Shown piece after piece: positions 11,345 through 21,154 of a stretch of DNA of 64,000 bases. The translations under genes and the position numbers were made by a program. Position 1 is the first letter of the stretch. Each line of letters starts with the position of its first letter. Source of the stretch: Delphinapterus leucas (lineage: Eukaryota; Chordata; Mammalia; Artiodactyla; Monodontidae); NCBI RefSeq assembly GCF_002288925.2, contig NW_022098021.1, positions 33,548,065 through 33,612,064 of the forward strand, in the 5' to 3' direction. The notes under the pieces were generated by a model. That model was not told the origin of the DNA, searched no databases, and worked only from the letters and a program-made list of their open reading frames with translations.

Positions 11345-12258
11345 GAAGTTCTTTTGGCATTGTTATAGAGTTGGTTTGGTAGTGCTGAATTCTCTTAGCT
11401 TTTGCTTGTCTGTAAAGCTTTTGATTTCTCCATCAAATCTGAATGAGATCCTTGCCAGGTAGGGTAATCTTGGTTGTAGGTTCTTCCCTTTCATTACTTT
11501 AAATATATCCTGATACTCCCTTCTGGCTTGTAGAGTTTCTGCTGAGAAATCAGCTGTTAACCTTATGGGAGTTCCCTTGTATGTTATTTGTCATTTTTCC
11601 CTTGTTGCTTTTAATAATTTTTCTTTGCCTTTAATTTTTTTCAATTTGATTATTATGTGTCTCGGCATGATTCTCCTTGGGTTTATTCTGCCTGGGACTC
11701 TGTGCTTCCTGGACTTGGGTGGCTATTTCCTTTCCCATGTTAGGGAAGTTTTTGACTATAATCTTTTCAAATATTTTCTTGGGTCCTTTCTCTTCTCTTT
11801 CTGGGACACCTATAACACCAATGTTGGTGCATTTAATGTTGTCCCAGAGGGCTCTTAGTCCTGTCATTTCTTTTCATTTTTTTTTCTTTTTTCTGTTCTG
11901 CAGAAGTGAATTCCACCATTCTGTCTTCTAGGTAATTTCTCCATTCTTCTGCCTCATTTATTCTGCTATTGATTCCTTCTAGTGTAGTTTTCATTTCAGT
12001 TATTGTATTGTTCATCTCTGTTTGTTTGTTCTTTAATTCTTCTAGGCGTTTGTTCTTTAATTCTTCTAGGTCTTTGTTAAACATTTCTTGAATCTTCTCA
12101 ATCTTTGACTCCATCCTTTTTCTGAGGTCCTGGATTATCTTCACTATTGTTATTCTGAATTTTTTTTCTGGAAGGTAGCCTATCTCCACTTCATTTAATT
12201 GTTTTTCTGGGGTTTTATCTTGTTCCTTCATCTGGTACATAGTCCTCTGCCTTTTCAT
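11345..12258 (-). pseudogene. Nested L1 ORF1 with frameshift and coiled-coil duplication
   Basis: The ATG at 12258 opens a 141-codon frame (to 11833) with the basic N-terminus, a PEKKFRI segment and a long coiled coil (EKIQEMFNKDLEELKNK...). It then shifts frame near 11850; the core continues in another frame at 11631-11867 (LRALWDNIK, IGVIGVPE). The C-terminal SAETLQ and LREF region is present to about 11345 without a long open frame. A 24-bp in-frame duplication (12029-12076) adds eight residues (KRLEELKN) to the coiled coil. Full-length ORF1p is not encoded. Confidence 0.86.
12029..12076. repeat. 24-bp in-frame tandem duplication in the ORF1 coiled coil
   Basis: Two adjacent 24-bp units (12029-12052 and 12053-12076) differ at two bases and encode two adjacent LEELKNK units on the minus strand. 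The L1s at 1-4367 and 45105-50478 have a single unit at the corresponding place. Confidence 0.85.
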
Positions 12259-12332
12259 TTTGTCTGTCTCTCTGTGAAAGTGTTTTTCATTCCACAGCCT
12301 GCAGGATTGTAGTTCTTTTTGCTTCTCCTGTC

Positions 12333-12344
12333 TTATTTATTGTC
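12333..12344. repeat. Target-site duplication of the nested L1, right copy
   Basis: TTATTTATTGTC, the partner of 10032-10043. Host L1 sequence resumes immediately at 12345. Confidence 0.85.
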
Positions 12345-13322
12345 TTTTTGATGATAGCCATTCTGACATATTTCAGGTGGTAACTCATTCTGTTTTGATT
12401 TGCTTTTTGCTGATGATTAGAGATATTGAGCATCTAGGTCTGCTGGTCATTTGTATATCTTCTTTGGGAAACATCTATTCAAGTCTTCTGCCTGTTTTTT
12501 AATCTTCTTTTTTTTGATGTTGACTGTGTTAATTTTTTAATAACTTTTGGATATTAATCCCTTATTAGATGTACTGTTTGCAAACATGTACTCCCATTCA
12601 GTAGGTTGCCTTTTCATTTTATTGATATTTTCCTTTGGTGTGCAAAAGTTTTTTAGTTTTCTGTAGTCCCATTTGTTATTTTTTCACTTTTGTTTCCCTT
12701 GCCTGAAGAGACAGATTCCCTCCCTAAATATTGCTAATACTGATGTCAAAGAGCATGCTGCTTTTGTTTTCTTCTAGGAGTTTTATGGTTTTAAGTCTTA
12801 CATTTAAGTGCTTAATCCATTTTGAGTTTATCTTTTATATGGTGGAAGAAAGTAGTCCAGTTTGATTCTTTTGCATATAGCTGTTCAGTTCTCCAACATA
12901 ATTTATAGAAGAGGTGGTCTTTTCTGCATTGTATAATTTTGCTTTCTTTGTTGTAAATTAATTGACCATATAAGTTTATATAGGTTTATTATGGGAATCT
13001 CTTCAGTTTCATTGATTAATGTGTCCAATTTTTGCCAGTACCATACTGTTTTGATTACTGTAGCTTTATAGTATAGTTTGAAATCAGGAAGAGTGATATC
13101 TCCAGCTTTGTTGTGCTTTCTTGATTGTTTTGGCTATTCTGGGTCTTTTGTGTTTCTATTCAAATTTTAGAATTATTAGTTCTAGTCCTGTGAGAAAAAC
13201 CATTGGTTATTTTTTTAGGGATTGCATTGAATCTGTAGATTGCCTTGGGTAGTGCAATTATTTTAACACTATTGATTCTTCCAAGCCATGAGCATGGTGT
13301 ATTTCCCCGTTTATTTGTGACA

Positions 13323-13335
13323 TCTTCAATTTCTT
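13323..13335. repeat. Target-site duplication flanking the tRNA half, left copy
   Basis: TCTTCAATTTCTT; the partner is TCTTTAATTTCTT at 13379-13391. Other L1 copies in the window have this segment once. Confidence 0.85.
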
Positions 13336-13378
13336 GGGAAGGCAGCTATGCTCACCACTATACCACCAATGCAGCACG
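13336..13378 (-). pseudogene. 5' half of tRNA-Gly(TCC), retro-inserted without a poly-A tail
   Basis: On the minus strand, 13372 to 13337 reads as positions 1-36 of cytosolic tRNA-Gly(TCC), from GCATTGGTGG through the D-arm to CTGCCTTCC, with one difference from the remembered mature sequence (third base A for G). It stops exactly after the anticodon TCC. The T arm, acceptor 3' strand and CCA are absent, and there is no A-tail. Six extra bases precede tRNA position 1 (13373-13378) and one base follows the anticodon (13336). Flanks 13323-13335 (TCTTCAATTTCTT) and 13379-13391 (TCTTTAATTTCTT) form a 13-bp target duplication with one mismatch; joining them restores the L1 sequence. It cannot fold into a tRNA and is not a functional gene. 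Box A is present, box B is not. Confidence 0.88.
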
Positions 13379-13391
13379 TCTTTAATTTCTT
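13379..13391. repeat. Target-site duplication flanking the tRNA half, right copy
   Basis: Partner of 13323-13335. The L1 ORF2 sequence continues normally from here. Confidence 0.85.
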
Positions 13392-15604
13392 TCATCAGTG
13401 TCATATAATTTTCTGAGTAAAAGTCCTTTACCTCTTTATTTTTATTTATTCCTAAGTATTTTATTCTTTTTGATACAGTGTAAATGGGACTATTATCTTA
13501 ATTTCTCTTTCTGATAGTTTATTGTTAGTTTATAGAAATACAACATATTTCTCCATATTATTTCAGTATCCTGCAACTTTATGGAATTCATTGACGAGCT
13601 CTAGTAGTTTTGGGTGGTGTTTTTAGGGTTTTCAATATATAATATCATGTAATCTACAAACAGTGACAGTTTTACTTCTTTCTTTCCAATTTGTATTCCT
13701 TTCCTTTGTTTTTCTTGTCTGACTACTGTGACTAGAACTTACAGTACTATGTTGAATGAAAGTGGTATACTGGGTATCCTTGTCTTTTTCCTGATCTTAG
13801 AGGAAATACTTTCAGCTTTTCACCATTGAGTATGGTGTCAGCTGTAGGTTTGTCATGTATGACCTTTATTACTTTGGGGTACATTCCCTCTATACTTAAT
13901 TTGTTGAGATTTTTTTATCATAAGTGGATGTAATTTTGTCAAAAGCCTTTTCTGCATCTATTGAGATAATCATATGATTTTAATTCTTCAGTTTGTTAAA
14001 GTGGTGTTTCAAATTGACTGATTTGCAGATATTGAACCATCCTTGCATCTGTGGGATAAATCACAATTGATCATGTATATGATCCTTTTAATGTATTATT
14101 AAATTTGATTTGCAAATATTTTACTGAGGATTTTTGCTCCCATGTTCATCAGTGATGTTAGTCTGTCATTTTCTTTCTTTCTTTTTTTTTTTTGGTGTCT
14201 TTGTCTGGTTTTGATATTAGTGTGATGCTGGCCTTATAGAATGAGTTTGGTTGCATTCTTTCCTCTTGAATTTTTTGAAATAGTTTGAGAAGGATAGGCA
14301 TTAACTCTTCTTTAAATGTCTGGTAGAATTTAAATGTCTTTAAATGCCTGGCAGAATTCACCTGTGAAGGTCCTGAAATTTTGTTTTTTGGGAATTTTTT
14401 GATTACTGATTCAATTTCATTACTAATAATTGACTTGTTTATATTTTATATTTCTTCCTGATTCAGTCTTGGGAGATTGTACATTTCTACGAATTTATCC
14501 ATTCCTTTTAGGTTGTTCATTATATTGGTGTATAATTGTTCATAGTAATCTCTAATAAACTTTTTTATCTCTATGTTGTCAGTTGTGACTTCTCCTCTTT
14601 CATTTCTGGTTATATTTTTATGGTCCTCTCTCTTTTTCTTGATGAGTCTGGCTAAAATTTTATCAATTTTGCTTATTATTTCAAAGAACCAACTCTTATT
14701 TTCATTGATCTAAATTTTTTTTTTAGCCTTTGTTTTATTTACTTCCACTAATCTTTATTATTTCTGTTGTTCTACTAGTTTTGGGTTTTGTTTGTTGTTC
14801 TTTTCCTAGTTCTTTTAGGTGTAAGATTAGATTGTTAAGAGATTTTTCTTGTTTCCTAAGGTAGTCTTGTTTCACTATAAACTTCCCTCTTAGAACTACT
14901 TTTGCTGAGTCCAATAGATTTTGGGCCATTATGTTCCATTTTCATTTGTCTCCAGGTATTTTTGATTTCCTCTTTGATCTCTTCAGTGATTCATTGGTTG
15001 TTCAGTAGCATGTTGTTTAGCCTCCACATGTTTCTCTTTTTTTTGCAGGTTTCTTATTGTAGTTGATTTCTAGTCTAGTATTGGGATTGGAAAGATGCCT
15101 GATATGATTTCAGTCTTCTTAAATTTATTGAGACTTGTTTTGTGGTCTAGGATGTGATCTATATTGAAGAATGTTCCATGTGCAATTGAAAAGAATGTGT
15201 ATCCTGTTTTTTTTTTTGGATGAAATATTCTGTATGTATCTTTTAAGTTCATCAGATCTTAATGTGTCATTAAGGCCAGTGTTTCCTTATTGATCTTCTG
15301 TCTGAATAATCTGTCCATTGATGTAAGTGGGTTGTTAAAGTCCCTACTATTATTGTATTACTGTCAATTTCTCCATATTTTTGTTAATATTTGATTTATG
15401 TGCTCCTATGTTGGGTGCATATGTATTTAAAACTGTAATATCTTCTTTTTTGAATGATCCCCTTATCATTAAGTAATGTCTTTCTTTTTCTCTTGTAACA
15501 GTCTTTATTTTAAATTTTATTTTTTTCTGATATAAGTATAGCTACTCCAACTTTCTTTTGATTTCCATTTGTATGGAATACCTTTTCCCATCCTTTCACT
15601 TTCA

Positions 15605-15608
<4 letters not shown>

Positions 15609-15641
<33 letters not shown>
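15609..15641. repeat. (TG)n microsatellite inside old L1 ORF2
   Basis: An uninterrupted TG run of about 16 units within the endonuclease-coding region. It explains the poly-His/Thr-rich open frames read from the opposite strand. Confidence 0.95.
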
Positions 15642-15643
<2 letters not shown>

Positions 15644-15944
15644 ATTCTGAAATGAGTCTTTTGTAGGCAGCATATATATGGGTCTTGTTTTTGTATCCAT
15701 TCAGCCACTCTATGTCTTTTGATTGGAGCATTTATTTCATTTACATTTAAAGTAATTATTGATAGCTATGGGCTCATTACCATTTTGTCAATTGTTTTCA
15801 GATTGTTTTTGTAGTTCTTTTTCATTACTTTCTTCTTTTGATGTCTTCTGCTGGGATTTGATCACTATCTCTAGTGTTATATTTGAATTCCTTTCTCTTT
15901 TTTGTGTGTATCTATTATAGATGTTTGGTTTGCAGTTCACATAT

Positions 15945-15947
<3 letters not shown>

Positions 15948-15976
<29 letters not shown>
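15948..15976. repeat. (AT)n microsatellite in the L1 inter-ORF spacer
   Basis: About 14 AT units within the spacer between ORF1 and ORF2 of the old L1. Confidence 0.95.
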
Positions 15977-15977
<1 letters not shown>

Positions 15978-16274
15978 CTAATTTAATCTGATGATCTCTT
16001 AAGTTGAACATATTCTAGCAACTCTACTTTTTTCACTCCCCCTCATGTTTGATAATTTTGACATCATATTTTACATCTTTTTTGTGTGTGTATCCCTTAA
16101 CTATTTATTATGGGTATAGATGATTTTACTAATTTGTCTTTTAACTTTCCTATTAGTTTATAAGTGGTTGATTTATCACCTTTAATGTATGTTTGCCTTT
16201 AACAGTGAAAATTTTTTTCTTTTGTAATTTTCTTATTTCTAGTTGTGGTCTTTTCTGCTTAGAGGAGTCCCTTT

Positions 16275-17126
16275 ACCATTTCTTGTAAGGCTTTTTTTGA
16301 ACTTATTTAGCTTTTGTTTATCTGTAAAACTCCTTATCTCTCCTTCAAATCTGTATGATAACCTTGCTGGGTAGAGTATTCGTGGTTGTAGGCTTTTTCC
16401 CTTTCATTACTTTGAATATATTGTGCCACTCCTTTCTGGCCTTTAGAGTTTCTGCTGAAAAGTCACCTGATGGCCTTATCGGAGTTCTCTTGTATGTAAC
16501 TAGTTGCTTTTGTCTTGCTGCTTTTAAGATTTTCACTTTAATTTTTGTCTTTTTAATTATTTTGTGTCTTGGTGTGGACCTCTTTGAGTTCATCTTCTTT
16601 GGGTCTCTGTGTTTCCTGGATATGGATGTTTGTTTTCTTCCTCAGGTTAGAGAACTTTTCAGCTATTATTTCTTGAAATAAGTTCTCTGCCCCTTTCTCT
16701 CTTTCTTCACCTTCCAGGACCCATATAATGTGAATGTTAAAATGTTTGATGCTGTCTCAGAGGTCTCTTAAATTATCCTCATTAATTTTTTTTTCTTCTT
16801 TTCTGTTCCACTTGGTGATTTCCATTACTCTGTCTTCCAGTTCGCTGAGTCATTCCTCTGTATCATCTAATCTACTGTTGATTCCTTCTAGTGTATTTTT
16901 AATTTCAGTTATTATATTCTTCTGCTCTGTTTGGTTCTTATTTATATTTTCACATATTTGTTGAAATTCTTAGTGTTCATCTATTCTTCTCCAATGTTTG
17001 TAAACATATTTATGATCATTACCTTGATCTTTTTATTGGGTAGTTTGCTTATACCCACTTTGTTTAGTTCTTTTTCTGAGGTTTTGTCTTGTTCTTTCAT
17101 TTGGAACATATTTGCTGTCTCTTCAT
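16275..17126 (-). pseudogene. L1 ORF1 remnant of the old element
   Basis: The best start is an ATG at 17126 (minus). The C-terminal domain is still open at 16345-16593, with SAETLKARKEWHNIFKVMKG, a hallmark of L1 ORF1. The coiled coil and RRM-like core are recognisable at the DNA level (a DLRDS-like segment near 16760) but carry stops and shifts. Product, when intact, is the L1 RNA chaperone; this copy is dead. Confidence 0.8.
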
Positions 17127-17849
17127 TTTTCCCAATACTCTATGCTTATTTCTATGTGTTAGGAAGGTTGGTTGTGTTTCCTGATTTTGGAGAAGTGGCC
17201 TTATTTAAGTGATGTCCTATGGGGCCCAGCAGCATGCTCCCCTTGGTCACTAGAGCTATATGCTCCAGGGATGCTCCCTTTGTGAACTGTGTGCACCCTT
17301 CTTTAGTGGCAGGGCCAAATACTGTGGGGCAGGCCTGGCCTCTGCCCAGTTTGCTGTGAGGCTGTGTCTTGTGTGGTGCCTGTGGGCCTGCTAGAGGGAA
17401 GGGTAGGCTTCTTGCATGATTGGCTGTGTGCTCCAGGGTAGAACAGGGTTGGTGCTGGTGTGCTGGGAAGCAGGGTTGAGTCCTCATGGGCTGTCTCTGT
17501 GGCACTGGGGAGACTCAGGAATGGTGCTTGCCCCCTGGTGAGTGGATAAGCCCCTGGCACTAATATGCTAGAGAGAGGAGTCCAAAATTGTGCTTGCCAG
17601 CAATGGTGTTAACTGTGGCAGAATGAGATCCCAAAATGGCTGCCACTAGTGTCTCATCCCTAAGTGGGGTCTTAGCTCCTCTTGCCTCTTTGGGACACTC
17701 TAAGATCAGCAAGTCTTTAGCTGTAGAAAATCTTTTCTGCTAGTCTTGGGTCATTCTCATAGGTAGTTGCCCTGTAAATAGTTGTAATCTTTGTTCATGA
17801 GAGGAGGTGAGTTCAGGGTCTTCCTATTTCATCATATTGGTTACCTCTG
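17127..17849 (-). other. 5' UTR of the old L1
   Basis: GC-richer leader between ORF1 and the target-site duplication at 17850-17861. Open frames within it (17152-17505, 17303-17560) are rich in P, T, H and Q without family features and are by-products of the leader composition. Confidence 0.7.
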
Positions 17850-17861
17850 AAACACTGCATT

Positions 17862-19917
17862 AAATATTAATTTGTATGTCCTTCCCACCACCCCCCCTGG
17901 CACTACTGCTCTGTCTGAGGCTTCTAAGCAGACGGTCTGGTGTGAACTGGGTTCTCAGGCTGACTGAGTCAGTTGTTAGATTGGGATGCCCATGATATCA
18001 GGTGATTTGGTGGATGTGGCACAAGCAGGAGTTGAAGAAGAGATTAAAGATCAATAGAAATCAAACTGGACAAACCTTAGCCATCAAAGCTGGCTGAAAG
18101 TGAAATTTTAAGTTAAGCACTATTGATAGTTCTGAAAGAAGCTTAATGTTCCCATACTTGAGTTGAAATAAGTGAGCCTACTTTTTGTTTTGCCTGCCAA
18201 GCTTTGATTATCTTGCTCAAGTCACTTCTAAAGTAGCACTGATTTGGTCTTAAGAAGCTATGTTTATTACATGTATTTTAGTGTTCTGATACCAGTGTGT
18301 CCAGGGTCACAGCCTACCACTGTGCAGAATGTACACTGCCCAGCTCCAAGGGTTGCCATTTGTGATGACTACAGTGTGAATGGTGCCCCTTGGGGTTACA
18401 TACTACCAGCTTCTTGGAGTGTAATTTTCCTACTGAGGATAACCTGCTAGTCATGTCTGTGCACTATGGGTATGGCAGTGTTTTCTTTACAGCCCTGTCT
18501 CCCTGGCAGGGATTGTAACCAGGACTTGATAATTATGGGATTACTCTGGATATTTATGAAAATTTGTGCTTTGTTTATAGAATTCCACCTTAAAATGTCT
18601 GCATTCAATTTCATTGACACCCCAGCCACGCTGGATTTCTTATGTGGGAGAAGGGGGTGGGGCAGTAAAGCTGAAATAAGTGTTACTCCATGGTATATGC
18701 TGCATGGTTTTTTTTGCTTCTCTTTTTCCAATTCCTTCCCCCAAGAGTAAGCTGAAGAATATCTTTCCTTAAGTGTAATCTTTTTAAAAAGAGAAGTGGC
18801 TTAACAGGAATTGATATTAACCTTTTAGCAAAATATATAGAACCCCATGTAGCTTTTAATTTCAAAGTATACTTGCTTTTAAGAAACTTTAAAATTGATA
18901 TTATCATTATTATAATGAACATTTACTAAGCTCTAATAATTCACTACTAAAACAAAGCATTATGAGTGGTTAACCTTTTAGTTGGATTTTTGCATAAATA
19001 AAATTTTCTAATTAAAACAATACAAAGGCTGTATTCTCCACACTTTACATTGTGGGATAGCTAAGCCTTTTTATATTAACAATTAATGTTATTATTAATC
19101 TAAATTCTGATGTACATTAAATTTCTTTCCTACAAAACCAGAAGGCTTTGGCACCAACTGTTGTTGTTATCCTGGTATTTCTAACAGATGCTTTTGAAAA
19201 ATTCCCTTTGGCACTATAGGGATATGCTCTCTGATAGCTTTATTCAGAATTATTCACATTTCTGCAGAAGCACTCACTTTATGTTATATAGACTGAAGAG
19301 CCAAAAAAAATTGTCTTTGTGGACTATGATGAGTTACTGATCTCATTTGGTCAGCCTCAGTGGAGCTTATTTAGCTTTCAGTGTGCTGTATTGATATGTC
19401 CAGACATATGAGATATACAAAGAGAAAAAGCATCCTATAACCATCTCATAGTCTCACTTTCCAGTCCTGGATTCCTCTTGCTATGCCAGCAGAGTTAGCA
19501 GGTGTTCTAACCAACAGAATCAAGTCCCTAAGCCTCAGAGGTCTTTGATGCGCTGGGCAACAATCTCCCTGGCTAATGTTACACTGATCATTTTAGGTCT
19601 CCTCTGATTGGGTGGGGTCAGAGCAAGCCTTGGTACTTTGTAGTTCTTATTTCTCCCTATGTTCTGTATTTGTTTCCCTGTTTGGTTGGGTAACTAGATG
19701 GTCCCCAGCTTTGAGAATGCACATGGCCTGTGACTGATTGAAGTTCAGACAAGGTTTTGTTCTTCCCAATTTGGGAACATGTGCTAGATGTACACTATTT
19801 AGGGGGAGGGAAAGACATTTTCAAAAGGTAAACACTGAATTTTTATTATTCAGCCCTCATTCTGAAGCTCCTGTTGACTCTTATACTCTCTTGTCTCTGT
19901 TAGTAGGTTGGTGTGAG
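17862..19917. other. No supported gene or named repeat
   Basis: About 2 kb of DNA without recognisable repeats. Overlapping open frames on both strands at 18447-18750 and one at 18244-18450 show no domain I recognise, and the two-strand overlap argues against coding. A C-rich run lies at 17886-17897. Confidence 0.5.
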
Positions 19918-20095
19918 GCAGAGGTTAGGACTGTGGAGTTTTGCATTCAGATAGACATAGGTCCTGACCACGCTCCTCCACTTACAAACTTCATGACCTT
20001 GGGAAATGTACTTAACTGAGCCTAAATTTCCTAATATGCACAACTGAGGGTTATTAATGCATACTTAATAGAGTAAAAGTGAGGCTTAATTATGA
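19918..20095 (+). mobile_element. MIR SINE
   Basis: Contains the MIR core layout: a tRNA-derived start, a CACTTACAAACTTCATGACC-type core, CTTGGG, TTAACTGAGCCT, then a 3' part ending in a GTTATTAAT-like segment. Diverged, plus orientation. Confidence 0.8.
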
Positions 20096-21154
20096 TGATA
20101 TAAATAGGATTCTTAAGGTCCCTCAATGTATAAGCCCTCATTATATGGTAATTCTTACTGTTGTCTTCCAGAGCCTGAACAAATGGGAATCTGCATTAAA
20201 ATCTCCCTTTGAGGGTAGAAATTCCATAACTGGCAGGTACGCTCCCATTATATTTCCTTCTCAAGTGTTCAGATTAAACTTGTTGGCTCTTTTTCATTTC
20301 TTTTCTCATTTTCTTTCTTTTGACACTTTCTCATTGGTTCTGTCCTGGGATCTATATGTGTCTGCTGGCCCTCCTGTTGCAGATGACAGGGTCTGGTCTA
20401 GGGTGGGATGAGTGAGACACTTTCCTTAGGTGCAAAATTTAGGGGGCCGCCAAAAAACTCAGCAGTCAAGAGAAAGAAGTTTGAATTTAATATGTTTAAA
20501 AAATCAAAATTATGCAACAAAGATTCAAATTGAACAAAATATCAAAATTTTAAATAAAGAAAGCAATCAATCCTGCACTTACATGACTCAGCCTCACCTG
20601 AATACGGGCCCTGGCAGATAATATTTTACCCCATCTTTCGTAATTCAACATGTGAAAAGAATTTCCTTAGGCCACATTGGCTTGTACTTGCAGTCAGAAT
20701 GCCAGTTATAAGCACTGCCATTCTTTTCTCATTGGCCCTGCAACTGCTGGACTGTGACCCTTCCAGTTTCCTCTCTATGATAAGAAGGGTGAGTGTTCCT
20801 GAGACACACTGCTACTAGCTCTCAGGTTACCATCCTTGGCACCTCCCTGAAATTCTATTAGAAAAGTCCACTTGTCCCTTAATTACTGTATTTCTCCACT
20901 ACTGCATCTGTATCCTACTAGAGGCAGAGGACAATAGTGGGGATATGAGCACTGGAGAGAAGCTACAAAAAGCTGGTATAACTTTAAGAAACATATCTAC
21001 ACTGGGATATGAGCATTCATTCTCTACGTTTGGTTTCTTTATTCTCACACACTTCCATTTAACATGCTTTTGCTTTGGAGCCACCTTACCTGAGGAGTAA
21101 CTTACCTACCTTTTTTTCTGACTTGAGTTTTTTCCTGATTTCTTTCTTTCTCTG
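20096..21154. other. Unassigned DNA including an unclassified repeat-like A-rich segment
   Basis: The segment at about 20400-20620 (GTGCAAAATTTAGG, then an A-rich stretch and GGGCCCTGGCAG at the end) looks like a dispersed mammalian repeat or old retrocopy that I cannot name. The remainder has no recognisable gene; the 110-codon frame at 20079-20411 begins inside the MIR and is chance. Confidence 0.4.

Larger units (their letters stand above)
10044..12332 (-). mobile_element. Nested LINE-1 with premature 3' end inside ORF2
   Basis: This minus-strand L1 lies inside the older L1. Its 3' end is a 13-base antisense poly-A run (10044-10056) placed directly against ORF2 sequence ending ...CTACTACAAGC, far upstream of the normal ORF2 stop; no 3' UTR is present. 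Its 5' end at 12332 lies just upstream of ORF1, within the 5' UTR. The target duplication (10032-10043 and 12333-12344) shows that this is a single insertion, best explained by reverse transcription of a prematurely polyadenylated L1 transcript. ORF1 and ORF2 are separated by only about 60 bp, like the L1 at 1-4367. Confidence 0.9.
9690..15783 (-). pseudogene. L1 ORF2 remnant of the old element (interrupted by the nested L1)
   Basis: The probable start is the ATG at 15783 (minus). Short open pieces retain L1 ORF2 identity: 15510-15731 (QDPYICC-type segment, then KKVGVAILISEK), 15070-15252 (endonuclease segment with FFSIAHGTF), 14735-14929 (linker, AQNLLDSAKVVLRGKF) and 14158-14361 (FYQTFKEELMPILLKLFQ, leading into the reverse transcriptase domain). 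The remainder, including the polymerase core and the C-terminal cysteine region, is recognisable only as shifted, stop-broken DNA. The nested L1 at 10044-12332 splits the 3' part, and the tRNA-half insertion at 13336-13378 lies in the region after the polymerase core. No activity is possible. Confidence 0.85.
9252..17849 (-). mobile_element. Old near-full-length LINE-1 carrying two later insertions
   Basis: On the minus strand the element runs from a 5' UTR (17127-17849) through ORF1 (about 16275-17126), a spacer of about 490 bp, ORF2 (start near 15783) and a 3' UTR ending at a T-rich (antisense poly-A) start at 9252. Flanks AAACATTGCATT (9240-9251) and AAACACTGCATT (17850-17861) are a 12-bp target duplication with one mismatch, so both ends are original. 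The total is about 8.6 kb, but about 2.3 kb belongs to a nested L1 and 56 bp to a tRNA-half insertion with its target duplication, leaving about 6.2 kb, the usual L1 length. Divergence and the long inter-ORF spacer point to an older L1M/L1MA-type lineage. Confidence 0.9.

Noticed and set aside
13336..13378. A functional tRNA gene
   Set aside because: Only positions 1-36 are present; there is no T arm, no 3' acceptor strand and no box B.
17152..17560. Pro/Thr/His-rich minus-strand frames
   Set aside because: They lie in the 5' UTR of the old L1 and share no protein family features.
18447..18750. Overlapping 94-codon frames on both strands
   Set aside because: Mutual overlap and absence of domains point to chance; no splice or promoter context.
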